Shown piece by piece: positions 1 to 6,611 of a DNA stretch of 11,034 nt. The stretch comes from Thermococcales archaeon 44_46 (GTDB taxonomy: Archaea; Methanobacteriota_B; Thermococci; Thermococcales; Thermococcaceae). The stretch lies in assembly GCA_001507935.1 (NCBI GenBank), contig LGET01000036.1, positions 1 to 11,034 on the forward strand. The letters run 5' to 3'. Made by a program: the position numbers and the translations under genes. Within the stretch, counting starts at the first letter, position 1. Each line of letters opens with the position of its first letter. Below the pieces are notes generated by a model. That model saw only the letters and a program-made list of their open reading frames with translations, ran no database searches and was not told where the DNA came from.

Positions 1-257
1 TTCCTTTTTCCACCGGTTTTAACAACAAGAGCATCTCTAAAGTCCTCCTCAATGCCAACAAATTCAAGATGCTTCTGGATAACGTGGAGAGAATCGAAGT
101 TATCATCAATTATAACCGGCAATCCCCGTGATTTCCCATAATACAGAAGACCAAGGGTCATAAGCTCAGGTATGAACGATCGGTAGTATTCAACGAGAAC
201 AATCTCGCCAAACTTTATTTTATCGACGAGCTTAAAAACCTCCTCCAAGGATTCCAA
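1..257 (-). CDS. DUF257-like protein, N-terminal part (cut by window edge)
   Basis: The minus strand reads openly from about 266 to the window edge and gives about 85 residues. They include a hydrophobic stretch ending VLVEYYRSFIPELM, then GLPVIIDDNFDSLHVIQKHL and a final KTGGKR. The pattern of a strand ending in VEY, then an IDD-x-x-D-x-LH motif, a GIEEDF segment and a K-x-GG motif resembles the DUF257 family, known to me mainly from Thermococcales. Its function is unknown, though the fold looks like a RecA/KaiC-type alpha/beta protein without an obvious P-loop in this part. The start is probably TTG at 257, because GAGGTGA at 269-263 lies 5 nt upstream. The in-frame GTG at 266 overlaps that Shine-Dalgarno sequence. 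The gene has its own TATA-type promoter and sits downstream of hydA in the same direction. Confidence 0.7.
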   Translation of the reverse strand, partial: MESLEEVFKLVDKIKFGEIVLVEYYRSFIPELMTLGLLYYGKSRGLPVIIDDNFDSLHVIQKHLEFVGIEEDFRDALVVKTGGKR

Positions 258-293
258 AACTCTCACCTCTATAATTAAGTCAATGCTCTTTGC

Positions 294-302
294 ATATATA
301 AC
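294..302 (-). promoter_or_regulatory. TATA box of the DUF257-like gene
   Basis: On the minus strand, TTATATAT at 301-294 follows AAAAGTG, a weak BRE-like stretch. Archaeal initiation about 24 nt downstream would fall near 273, giving a short leader that keeps the GAGGTGA ribosome binding site at 269-263. This fits an independent promoter between hydA and the DUF257-like gene. It is a prediction from spacing and composition only. Confidence 0.45.
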
Positions 303-315
303 ACTTTTGCACTAC

Positions 316-330
316 AAAAATAAAAAGAAG
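316..330 (-). terminator. Oligo-T terminator after hydA
   Basis: Directly after the hydA stop codon the minus strand reads CTTCTTTTTATTTTT. Such pyrimidine/T-rich tracts without a stem-loop are the usual intrinsic terminators in Thermococcales. It would end the hydBGDA transcript just before the promoter of the DUF257-like gene. Confidence 0.55.
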
Positions 331-332
331 AG

Positions 333-1583
333 TCACAGTCTAACAACGTGCACAGAACAGGAAATGCAAGGATCAAATGCCCTTACAGTCTCTTCCAGCT
401 TCTGAAGGAAAGTCACTTCATCTGAGCTTCCATATCTCTTTTTAGCCTCTTCGTAAAGGCTGAGCTCCATCATGGCATGGTTAAACGCGGTTGGAGTTAT
501 TATGTTGGAATACGCTATGTTGCCCTTTTCATCAATCCTGTAGTGGTGCAGCAAAACGCCTCTGGGTGCTTCCACGTATCCGATTCCCTCTCCTTCCCGA
601 GGCTCTACTGGGACGTTTTCACCTTTAATTCCTCTGTCGAGGAGATTTTGAGCTATTTCCTTTGTTCTCTCAAGGGCATATACAAGTTCAATGGCTTGAG
701 CCAGATTGTTTAAGCTTGCGTATCCCTGAGAGAGCTTTTCTTTGTATTCTTCATAAAGGTGCTTTGCCATCGGGGTGAGGGCTTCGTGCTTCAGCATTAC
801 CCTGGGAAGGGCCCCCACCATGAATACTTCTCCCTTGTACCTGCTCTGCTTTGCAAAGCTGTAGGGCAGGGTTTTTTCTTCAATGTGCTGGAAATAGTCA
901 AAGTGCTCTCCATCGTCAGCAATCAGCTCATCCCCATAGAGGTAGCCGTTAACTGCAACGTAATGCTCTGCTTTTGCTCCCAAATACTCCTGATCCGCAA
1001 ATATGCCCACTGCCCTCCTTGCAAGCTTTAATAATGCCTCACTTTGTCTTTCCATTCTTTCAAGCTCTTCTATTGTTGGATATCTCCCAAATCCACCGGG
1101 CTTGACGTTTATGCCGTGTATCTCCCTTCCACCAATAACTTCCCGGATGTAGTTGCCAAACGCCTTGATTGTAAGGCCTTCTTTTACTACCTCTCCATGT
1201 CTGCTAGCCATTCTTATTGCGTCAGCATAGCCAAATAAGTCTGGGGCCACTAAGAGGTACAGGTGTAAAGCATGGCTTTCGATGAGTTCTCCTAGAAGGC
1301 CGAGTTCTCTTAGGAGCATTATCTCCTCTGGAACTTCAACTCCCAGAGCCCGCTCTATTCCAAGAACTGAAGCGACTGAATGCGAGAGATAGCAGATTGC
1401 ACATATTCTAGCCTCTAAATCCGGCACATCCCAGTAGTGTCTTCCAAGGGTGAGGAGTTCGAAGAACCTTGGCCCTTCAAATATTTTTACTCTTACGTCC
1501 TTCACTTCCCCGTTCTCAATGATAATCTCCGCTCCTCCATTCCCTTCCACCCTTGTAAATGCCTCAATTTCAATACTCACCAT
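333..1583 (-). CDS. hydA: Soluble [NiFe] hydrogenase (sulfhydrogenase) alpha subunit, catalytic
   Basis: This is the large, NiFe-carrying subunit of a cytoplasmic group 3b hydrogenase, which interconverts H2 and protons plus electrons. The 416-residue product has the N-terminal L1 motif R-I-C-A-I-C-Y-L-S-H (C61, C64, H68) and the C-terminal L2 motif D-P-C-I-S-C-S-V-H (C406, C409, H412). All four NiFe cysteine ligands are therefore present. Four residues (VVRL) follow His412 and match the short tail removed by a maturation protease in this family. EGPRFFE near residue 36 and ESHALHLYLL near residue 103 are also typical of the family. Length is close to the P. furiosus homologue of about 428 residues, as I recall it. 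It is the last gene of the operon. Its ATG at 1583 overlaps the hydD end by 7 nt and is preceded by GGGGTGAG. The gene looks intact. Confidence 0.93.
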   Translation of the reverse strand: MVSIEIEAFTRVEGNGGAEIIIENGEVKDVRVKIFEGPRFFELLTLGRHYWDVPDLEARICAICYLSHSVASVLGIERALGVEVPEEIMLLRELGLLGELIESHALHLYLLVAPDLFGYADAIRMASRHGEVVKEGLTIKAFGNYIREVIGGREIHGINVKPGGFGRYPTIEELERMERQSEALLKLARRAVGIFADQEYLGAKAEHYVAVNGYLYGDELIADDGEHFDYFQHIEEKTLPYSFAKQSRYKGEVFMVGALPRVMLKHEALTPMAKHLYEEYKEKLSQGYASLNNLAQAIELVYALERTKEIAQNLLDRGIKGENVPVEPREGEGIGYVEAPRGVLLHHYRIDEKGNIAYSNIITPTAFNHAMMELSLYEEAKKRYGSSDEVTFLQKLEETVRAFDPCISCSVHVVRL

Positions 1584-2317
1584 CTGAGCTCACCCCTTGC
1601 AAAAGTCTTGAACTTTCTCCTGATGTACTCCTCGTCATAGCCAAGCTCCTTGAGAATCTCGAACTCACTTGCAGGGTTTGCTTCCTTCGGTAGAGGTCCC
1701 CTGCACCCAATACAGCCAAGGTGGCATTTTATACATGCAGCGTTGCATCCGCCGAGCGTTATCGGACCCAAACAGGGAATGCCTCTCTTAACGAGGACGC
1801 ACTCGTATTCATTGAGCTTGCACTCCACACAGACCGGATAGTCCTTTGTAGGTGGCTCAACACCTTTTGCCAAATTCATGAGCACCTGATAAAGTTCATC
1901 CTTATCATAAGGGCAGCCCGGCAAGGCGTAATCAACAGCGACGTGCTGAACAATTGGAGTTGAATCCAGAGCCTTCATTGGGTTTGCTCTCGTTCCATAA
2001 ACCCTCTCAAGCTTGTCCCTTATTTTTCCCTCAACACTCGCCTGAACGTCTCCATGGGTGGCACACGTCCCAAGGGCAATGAGATAATTGGAGTGGTTTC
2101 TCGCATAGTGGAGCAAATTAAGGTCTCTCTGAGTTGATACGCTCCCGGTAACTATAGCCACGTCGAGGGTATCGTGCTCTCTAAAGCTCGAAGCCATGTG
2201 GAACTCCTTTATCTCGTAGAATTCGAGGAGATCAAAGAGCCTTTCGTAAAGGAAGAGAATATTGAGGGCACATCCCCCACAATCGGTCAGCTCAAAAACA
2301 CCAAGCTTAAGCATCAT
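1577..2317 (-). CDS. hydD: Soluble [NiFe] hydrogenase delta (small) subunit, three [4Fe-4S] clusters
   Basis: This small hydrogenase subunit passes electrons between the NiFe site of HydA and the flavin subunit HydG. In a 246-residue product the proximal-cluster ligands are visible as C13 and C16 (TDCGGC), C85 (GTC) and C135 (PGCP). A cysteine-rich C-terminal half (C163, C166, C173, C182, C191, C195, C198, C202, C205) can hold two further [4Fe-4S] clusters. The open frame extends to a TTG at 2347. However, ATG at 2317 forms an ATGA overlap with the hydG stop and has AAGGGGG a few nt upstream, so it is preferred. The second ATG at 2314 is a close alternative. There is no Tat signal, as expected for a cytoplasmic enzyme. 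Translation is probably coupled to hydG and hydA. Confidence 0.92.
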   Translation of the reverse strand: MMLKLGVFELTDCGGCALNILFLYERLFDLLEFYEIKEFHMASSFREHDTLDVAIVTGSVSTQRDLNLLHYARNHSNYLIALGTCATHGDVQASVEGKIRDKLERVYGTRANPMKALDSTPIVQHVAVDYALPGCPYDKDELYQVLMNLAKGVEPPTKDYPVCVECKLNEYECVLVKRGIPCLGPITLGGCNAACIKCHLGCIGCRGPLPKEANPASEFEILKELGYDEEYIRRKFKTFARGELRW

Positions 2318-3180
2318 ATCAGCCCCCTTGTAGATAGAGCGTCCCAATAAGTGAAGACAGGGCCGTCTTTACACACGTATTTAATGGACGTGCTCGTTCC
2401 CACGATGCAGTGTCCACATTTTCCAACCCCACAGCGCATTCTCCTTTCGAGGGTCATGTAAATCCTTCCCGGGGAGAGCTTCCTATCCAAGAGCTCCTTG
2501 ATAATGTATTTGTACATCACCGGTGGGCCGCAGATTAGCGCATAGGTGTTTTCGACGTCAAAGGTTTCTCCCCTGAAGAGATCTGTGACAACTCCCTTGC
2601 ACACTCTCGGCGAATAACCCTTCTCTAGGTATATACATGAAGGGCTTTCCACTTCGTAGGCAAGCTTCACATGACAGTTCATGTCCTCCCCATGTTTGAG
2701 GAGGTGTATCACCTCATCCCTGAAAAGAATGTCCTCATAGGCCTTTGTACCGTAGAAGAGGTAGATTTTCTCGTATTTCCCTGTATCCAGAGCATACCAC
2801 AGCACTGAGCGGAGGGGAGCCATCCCTAATCCTCCAGCCACCAGAATTAAAGTCGAACCTTCCATCTTTTCCATTGGAAAGCCATTGCCATAAGGTCCCC
2901 TAATTCCAATCACATCGCCTTCCTTTAGAGTGTGCATGTATTTTGTCATTCTCCCAACCCTTCTAACACAGAGCTGGAAGTAACCTTCCCTCGTGGGAGT
3001 TGAGCACAGGCTTATCGGAAACTCTCCAAAGCCTCTTATGTCAACTATAACAAACTGACCGGGCTTGTATTTGAAGCTTCTGTTGATTTCGGGATCGACA
3101 AAGCGGAGTGTGAAAAGCTTTTCCCTTGAGGTGAGCTCCTTAACTTCCAAAATCCTCGCATCATGTGTTTGAAAGGTCAT
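2314..3180 (-). CDS. hydG: Soluble [NiFe] hydrogenase gamma subunit, FAD and NAD(P)-binding
   Basis: This flavoprotein subunit exchanges electrons with NADP(H) or NAD(H), and in sulfhydrogenases it works with HydB. The 288-residue product has a ferredoxin-NADP reductase-like layout. An N-terminal FAD barrel carries PGQF at 40-43. A pyridine-nucleotide domain carries AGGLGMAPL at 115-123 and CGPPVM at 217-222. A C-terminal [2Fe-2S] loop has C250, C255, C258 and C270 (RCGVGKCGHC then C). All expected motifs are intact. The ATG at 3180 overlaps the hydB stop by 4 nt (ATGA), with GGAGGGG upstream, which fixes the start and suggests translational coupling. That coupling makes the frameshift in hydB relevant to expression of this gene. 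NADP preference is assumed from the group 3b family and cannot be read with certainty here. Confidence 0.92.
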   Translation of the reverse strand: MTFQTHDARILEVKELTSREKLFTLRFVDPEINRSFKYKPGQFVIVDIRGFGEFPISLCSTPTREGYFQLCVRRVGRMTKYMHTLKEGDVIGIRGPYGNGFPMEKMEGSTLILVAGGLGMAPLRSVLWYALDTGKYEKIYLFYGTKAYEDILFRDEVIHLLKHGEDMNCHVKLAYEVESPSCIYLEKGYSPRVCKGVVTDLFRGETFDVENTYALICGPPVMYKYIIKELLDRKLSPGRIYMTLERRMRCGVGKCGHCIVGTSTSIKYVCKDGPVFTYWDALSTRGLI

Positions 3181-4183
3181 TGTAACCCCTCCCTTACCTC
3201 ATCAAGAACCTTAACATGCTCTATCCTAGCCGGACAGAACTCATCACATCTTCCGCATCCAACGCAGTTGAAGCCTGCTGAGGGGTCAAAGTAGCTCTTG
3301 CAGTAATAGCGGTGCCTGAATCTATCCAAGCGGGTAGGTCTAAAGTTATGCCCTCCAGCAACTAAGCCGTGGCTCTCCATGAAGCAAGAGTCATATCTTC
3401 TAACTCTCACTGCCTCATAGGCGTTCATCCAGAGGTCACAAACCTCGTAACATCTGCACGTTGGACAGACCATGTTGCAGTTGCCGTATCCAAGACATAT
3501 CTTCTCGTACTTTTTCCACACCGGGCTGTTGTAGGCCAAATCAAGGATATCTTCAAGGCCTTTCTTGTTAAGATGCTTCTTGAAGGAATTTGCTCTCTTC
3601 TCTTCAAATTCTCTGAAGTTCTTTACGTCCTCCTCAGTAAGCTCTTCAAAGAGCTCTTCGTTTTCCCACGCTATCTCGTGACCCCTAACACTGCCAACTC
3701 TCACCAACCAGCCGTCAGGGAGTTCGTGGAGAAACAAATCAAAGCCGTGCATTGCAAAGTCCGTGCCCAGGCTTTTGCAGAAGCAGTACTCATCGGGCAT
3801 ACAGCTAATGCCGATTATTATTGAATTTTCTCTCCTCTTTTTGTAATATGGATCCACAGGCTCTGCAAGATAGACCTTATCAAGTATCTCCAATCCGTGT
3901 ATATCACATGAATGAACCCCAAATAGAACTATTGGTTCGGCTCCATCGCTCTCCTCCCATTTACCCCCCCCCTAAGTCGCAGCATCTCATCCTTAGGCCT
4001 CACAAAGAACTTCTTCGGAGGAAGCATTGTACGGGTATAATCAAAGGCTATCTCTGGAGGGTTCTCTACATGTTGAAAGGAGTATATGTTGCCCTTCTTA
4101 GTTGGAGCATACAATTTGCCCCAGTTCTTAAGAGAATTGAAGAATTCTTCAAAATTTTCCTGAGGTAGCTTTACATATCGCAA
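3177..4183 (-). pseudogene. hydB: Soluble [NiFe] hydrogenase beta subunit, 2[4Fe-4S] protein, frameshifted in a G9 run
   Basis: HydB is the iron-sulfur subunit linked to electron transfer and S0/polysulfide reduction in sulfhydrogenases. The gene lies in two frames. The N-terminal part runs from TTG 4183 (MRYVKLPQEN..., GGGTGG 5 nt upstream) to R71, just before a run of nine Gs on the minus strand (3972-3964). The rest (KWEE...PIVLFGVHSCDIHG..., to 3177) lies in another frame, where an upstream TAG blocks entry. Ten or seven Gs would restore one protein of about 335 or 334 residues. The second [4Fe-4S] motif is intact (C307, C310, C313, C317). The first reads C230-x-x-Y233-x-x-C236-x3-C240, with Tyr in place of the second Cys. 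The cause could be a homopolymer sequencing error, a real mutation, or slippage re-reading one G. A TTG at 3893 could restart translation but would lose about 97 residues. Confidence 0.82.
3964..3972 (-). other. G9 homopolymer, site of the hydB frame change
   Basis: The plus strand carries nine consecutive Cs here, so the mRNA-sense strand reads A-GGGGGGGGG-TA. Continuing in the N-terminal frame runs to a TAG at 3931-3929. Moving to the conserved downstream frame needs a net gain of one base or loss of two. Re-reading one G (-1 slippage), or polymerase slippage to ten Gs, would both give full-length HydB. Long G runs are also typical places for read errors and for phase variation. Confidence 0.85.
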
Positions 4184-4188
4184 GATTA

Positions 4189-4194
4189 CCACCC
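4189..4194 (-). promoter_or_regulatory. Ribosome binding site deciding the hydB TTG start
   Basis: GGGTGG at 4194-4189 on the minus strand lies 5 nt upstream of TTG 4183-4181. That TTG begins the segment RYVKLP, which matches the N-terminus I recall for the P. furiosus beta subunit. The open frame continues upstream, but into the promoter and operator, so the further residues are unlikely to be translated. Confidence 0.55.
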
Positions 4195-4240
4195 GAGTAT
4201 GTTCTTCAGGATTTATATTTGTAAAGAACGGATTTAAGGA

Positions 4241-4250
4241 TTTTTTAAAC
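4241..4250 (-). promoter_or_regulatory. Probable TATA box of the hydBGDA operon
   Basis: GTTTAAAAAA on the minus strand lies about 60 nt upstream of the hydB start and directly downstream of the SurR-type site. Initiation about 24 nt further on would give a leader of roughly 35 nt that keeps the ribosome binding site. A second AT-rich candidate, AAATATAAAT at 4220-4211, is less likely because it would start transcription after or within the ribosome binding site. Confidence 0.4.
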
Positions 4251-4261
4251 ATAAGGTGACC

Positions 4262-4278
4262 AACCAAATGTTGCAAAC
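4262..4278 (-). promoter_or_regulatory. SurR-type redox regulator binding site shared by both operons
   Basis: On the minus strand the sequence is GTT-TGC-AAC-ATTTG-GTT. This is an exact match to the extended SurR motif GTTn3AACn5GTT described for Pyrococcus. SurR is a sulfur-responsive regulator that activates hydrogenase operons when sulfur is absent and releases DNA when its CxxC motif is oxidised. The site lies upstream of the TATA element of hydB on one side and upstream of the TTTATAAA of the nuoE-like gene on the other. That is the position expected for activation of both. Binding itself is inferred. Confidence 0.7.
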
Positions 4279-4295
4279 ATATACTTTAGTGTACA

Positions 4296-4303
4296 TTTAT
4301 AAA
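4296..4303 (+). promoter_or_regulatory. TATA box of the nuoE/nuoF/fusion operon
   Basis: TTTATAAA is a near-ideal archaeal TATA element, 49 nt upstream of the chosen nuoE start. Initiation about 24 nt downstream would fall near 4325, leaving a leader of about 20 nt that contains GGTGAT at 4335-4340. The SurR-type site ends 17 nt upstream of the box. Confidence 0.65.
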
Positions 4304-4334
4304 CGTTGACGTAGATAAAGGGAATAGAATGGTG

Positions 4335-4340
4335 GGTGAT
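4335..4340 (+). promoter_or_regulatory. Ribosome binding site deciding the nuoE start
   Basis: GGTGAT is complementary to the archaeal 16S 3' end and is followed by a 4-nt spacer and ATG 4345. The same GGTGAT plus 4-nt arrangement precedes the fusion gene at 6612. It favours ATG 4345 over the in-frame GTG at 4336, which lies inside the site. Confidence 0.6.
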
Positions 4341-4344
4341 AATC

Positions 4345-4809
4345 ATGAATTTGAAGTTTGGATACATTTATAGTTATGAGCCGAATCCCAGTTCTTTGAT
4401 TCCATTGTTGCAGAAAACTCAGGAAATTTTTGGTTATCTCCCAAGAGAGGCCCTAGAGGAGATTTCAAAATATTTAAAGGTGCCCCTGAGCAGAGTTTAT
4501 GGCGTCGCCACATTCTACGCCCAGTTCCGTTTTGAGCCCCTTGGAAAGTATGTCGTCAAAATCTGCCATGGAACAGCTTGCCACGTTAACGGAGCTGTCA
4601 ACATTTCTCAGGCAATTACAGAAGAAGTTGGAGTTGAAGAGGGCCAGACAACCGAAGATGGGCTTATAACTCTTGAAAGGGTCGCCTGCCTTGGCTGCTG
4701 CAGTCTTGCACCGGTCATCATGATCAACGAGAAGGTCTACGGAAAATTAACGCCTGAGAAGGTTAGGAAGATAATTAAAAACCTCAAGGAGGGGAAGCTC
4801 GATGTCTGA
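4345..4809 (+). CDS. nuoE: NuoE-like [2Fe-2S] thioredoxin-fold subunit
   Basis: This is a 154-residue homologue of complex I NuoE (24 kDa subunit) and of the HydC/HndA subunit of NADH-linked and electron-bifurcating hydrogenases. The N-terminal helical part has the family motif SRVYGVATFYAQF at about 49-61. The thioredoxin-like domain has the [2Fe-2S] ligands C74 and C79 (CHGTAC), then C115 and C119 (CLGCC). Length and motif spacing are normal, so the protein looks complete. It normally binds next to NuoF and supplies an off-path or branch cluster near the FMN. It is the first gene of the plus-strand operon. Its stop overlaps the nuoF-like start by 8 nt, which indicates coupled translation. 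It is divergent from hydB across the shared operator. It could equally be called HydC or BfuC, depending on the complex it joins. Confidence 0.9.
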   Translation: MNLKFGYIYSYEPNPSSLIPLLQKTQEIFGYLPREALEEISKYLKVPLSRVYGVATFYAQFRFEPLGKYVVKICHGTACHVNGAVNISQAITEEVGVEEGQTTEDGLITLERVACLGCCSLAPVIMINEKVYGKLTPEKVRKIIKNLKEGKLDV

Positions 4810-6610
4810 GATAAAGGCGATAGCTGTGGGAATGAACTCGTGCGGCATAGCGGCCGGTGCCAAGGAGACGTACGAGGCAATAAAACGCGAGCTGGAAGAG
4901 AGAGGGTTGAGTGTTAAGCTCAAGATAGTCGGCTGCGTCGGCATGTGCTACCGCGAACCTCTCGTGGATATAATCACCGAGGACGAAATAATCACCTACG
5001 GTCACGTCGACCCGAAGAAGGTCCCCAAGATCATCGAGGAGCACGTTATCAAAGGTAAGCCCATCGAGGAGTGGGTAGTGAAGAGGGACTGGTGGGAGGA
5101 CGGGGAGAGAAGGACGTGGGACGTTGACGGCTACTTCGCCAAGCAGAAGAAGATAGTGCTTGAGAACTCGGGCTACATAGATCCAGAAAACATAGACGAG
5201 TACATTCAAGCTGGCGGTTATGAGGCCCTGAAGAAGGCCCTCCAGATGAAGCCCGAGGAGATAATAGACGTCATCATCAAGTCTGGCCTCCGCGGAAGGG
5301 GCGGCGCCGGCTTTCCGACGGGCCTGAAGTGGAAGTTCACGCGCGAGGCGAAGGGAGACGAGAAGTACGTCATCTGCAACGCCGATGAGGGTGATCCGGG
5401 AGCCTTCATGGACAGGAACGTGCTTGAGGGAGACCCCCACCGGGTCATAGAGGGGATGATAATCGGTGCCTACGCCATTGGGGCTACCAAAGGCTTCATA
5501 TACGTCCGTGCCGAGTACCCGCTCGCCATAAAGCGCCTCAAAATAGCACTCCAGCAGGCGCGTGAGAGGGGTTTCCTCGGGGAGAACATCCTCGGTTCTG
5601 GCTTCTCCTTTGACATCGAGATCAAGGAAGGTGCCGGAGCCTTCGTCTGCGGTGAGGAGACTGCTTTGATTGCTTCCATCGAGGGCAAGCGCGGGATGCC
5701 GAGGCCGAGGCCGCCATATCCCGCCCAGAAGGGCCTCTGGGGCAAGCCTACCAACATAAACAACGTCGAGACCTGGGCGAACGTCCCGTGGATAATAAAG
5801 CACGGCTGGGAAGCCTACGCTTCCCTCGGAACCGAGAAGAGCAAGGGCACCAAGGTCTTCGCCCTCTCGGGCAAGATAAAGCACGGCGGCAACGTGGAGG
5901 TGCCCATGGGCATCACCCTGAGGGAGATACTCTACGAGATCGGAGGCGGCACGAAGACCGGCAAGAGGATTAAGGCCGTCCAGCTTGGAGGTCCATCTGG
6001 CGGGTGTATACCAGAGTATCTCTTCGACACTCCTGTGGATTATGAAAGCGTCACTGCAACTGGCGCGATAATGGGGAGCGGCGGAATGGTGGTTATGGAC
6101 GAGGACACCTGTATGGTCGACGTCGCCAAGTTCTTTTTGGACTTCACCGTGAAAGAGTCCTGCGGCAAGTGCACCTTCTGCCGGCTGGGGACGAAGAGGA
6201 TGTGGGAGGTTCTGGATAAGATAACCAACGGTCAGGGGACAATGGATGACCTAAAGGAGCTCGAGGAGCTTGCCACAAAAGTGAAAGCCGGCTCCCTATG
6301 TGGTCTCGGACAAACTGCACCGAATCCTATTCTTACAACGCTTCGCTACTTTATGGATGAATACATCGCCCACGTGAAAGACAAGAGGTGCCCGGCCAAG
6401 GTGTGTAAACCCCTCATAAAGTATGTCATAATACCCGACAAGTGCACAGGATGTACAGCGTGTGCAATTTCCTGCCCTGTCAAAGCAATAAGCGGAGAGA
6501 AGCTTAAGCCGCACGTAATAGACCAAGAAGCTTGCATAAAATGCGGAACGTGCTATACTGTGTGCAGGTTTGACGCCATAGAGATAGTTGATGCCTACGA
6601 GGGTGATTGA
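4802..6610 (+). CDS. nuoF: NuoF-like NADH/FMN subunit with N-terminal [2Fe-2S]-type and C-terminal 2[4Fe-4S] domains
   Basis: The 602-residue product has the architecture of HydB/HndC of NADH-linked and bifurcating hydrogenases rather than of plain NuoF. Residues 1-95 form a small thioredoxin-like domain with C14, C45 and C49; the usual second Cys of a C-x4-C pair is not seen. The FMN and NADH sites are GRGGAGFPTGLKW (165-177), NADEGDPGAFMDR (193-205) and GAGAFVCGEETALI (277-290). The N3-type [4Fe-4S] cluster has C454, C457, C460 and C500. The C-terminal domain has two complete motifs (C548, C551, C554, C558 and C578, C581, C584, C588), which in relatives exchange electrons with ferredoxin. 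The start has GGAGGGG upstream and overlaps the preceding gene. About 5281-6000 is much richer in GC than its surroundings, suggesting recombination. The enzyme would oxidise or reduce NAD(H). Confidence 0.92.
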   Translation: MSEIKAIAVGMNSCGIAAGAKETYEAIKRELEERGLSVKLKIVGCVGMCYREPLVDIITEDEIITYGHVDPKKVPKIIEEHVIKGKPIEEWVVKRDWWEDGERRTWDVDGYFAKQKKIVLENSGYIDPENIDEYIQAGGYEALKKALQMKPEEIIDVIIKSGLRGRGGAGFPTGLKWKFTREAKGDEKYVICNADEGDPGAFMDRNVLEGDPHRVIEGMIIGAYAIGATKGFIYVRAEYPLAIKRLKIALQQARERGFLGENILGSGFSFDIEIKEGAGAFVCGEETALIASIEGKRGMPRPRPPYPAQKGLWGKPTNINNVETWANVPWIIKHGWEAYASLGTEKSKGTKVFALSGKIKHGGNVEVPMGITLREILYEIGGGTKTGKRIKAVQLGGPSGGCIPEYLFDTPVDYESVTATGAIMGSGGMVVMDEDTCMVDVAKFFLDFTVKESCGKCTFCRLGTKRMWEVLDKITNGQGTMDDLKELEELATKVKAGSLCGLGQTAPNPILTTLRYFMDEYIAHVKDKRCPAKVCKPLIKYVIIPDKCTGCTACAISCPVKAISGEKLKPHVIDQEACIKCGTCYTVCRFDAIEIVDAYEGD

Positions 6611-6611
6611 C

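Noticed and set aside
3369..3824. Open frame of 151 codons on the plus strand within hydB
   Set aside because: It lies opposite conserved HydB sequence, has no ribosome binding site of note and shows no recognisable domain.
4211..4220. AAATATAAAT as the hydB TATA box
   Set aside because: Transcription would begin about 24 nt downstream, inside or after the ribosome binding site. The element at 4250-4241 fits better.
4184..4276. Upstream extension of the hydB N-terminal frame to 4276
   Set aside because: It would run through the SurR-type site and the TATA candidate, lacks similarity to known HydB N-termini, and a well-spaced ribosome binding site precedes TTG 4183.
4784..5884. Open frame of 366 codons on the minus strand opposite the nuoF-like gene
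   Set aside because: It is a shadow of the GC-rich, strongly biased plus-strand gene. It has no family motifs and overlaps a gene with full motif support.
6588..6611. Earlier TTG start for the fusion gene
   Set aside because: It would overlap the nuoF end by 23 nt without a ribosome binding site. ATG 6612 has GGTGAT with a 4-nt spacer and begins the typical [2Fe-2S] strand VKVIVNGKEV.
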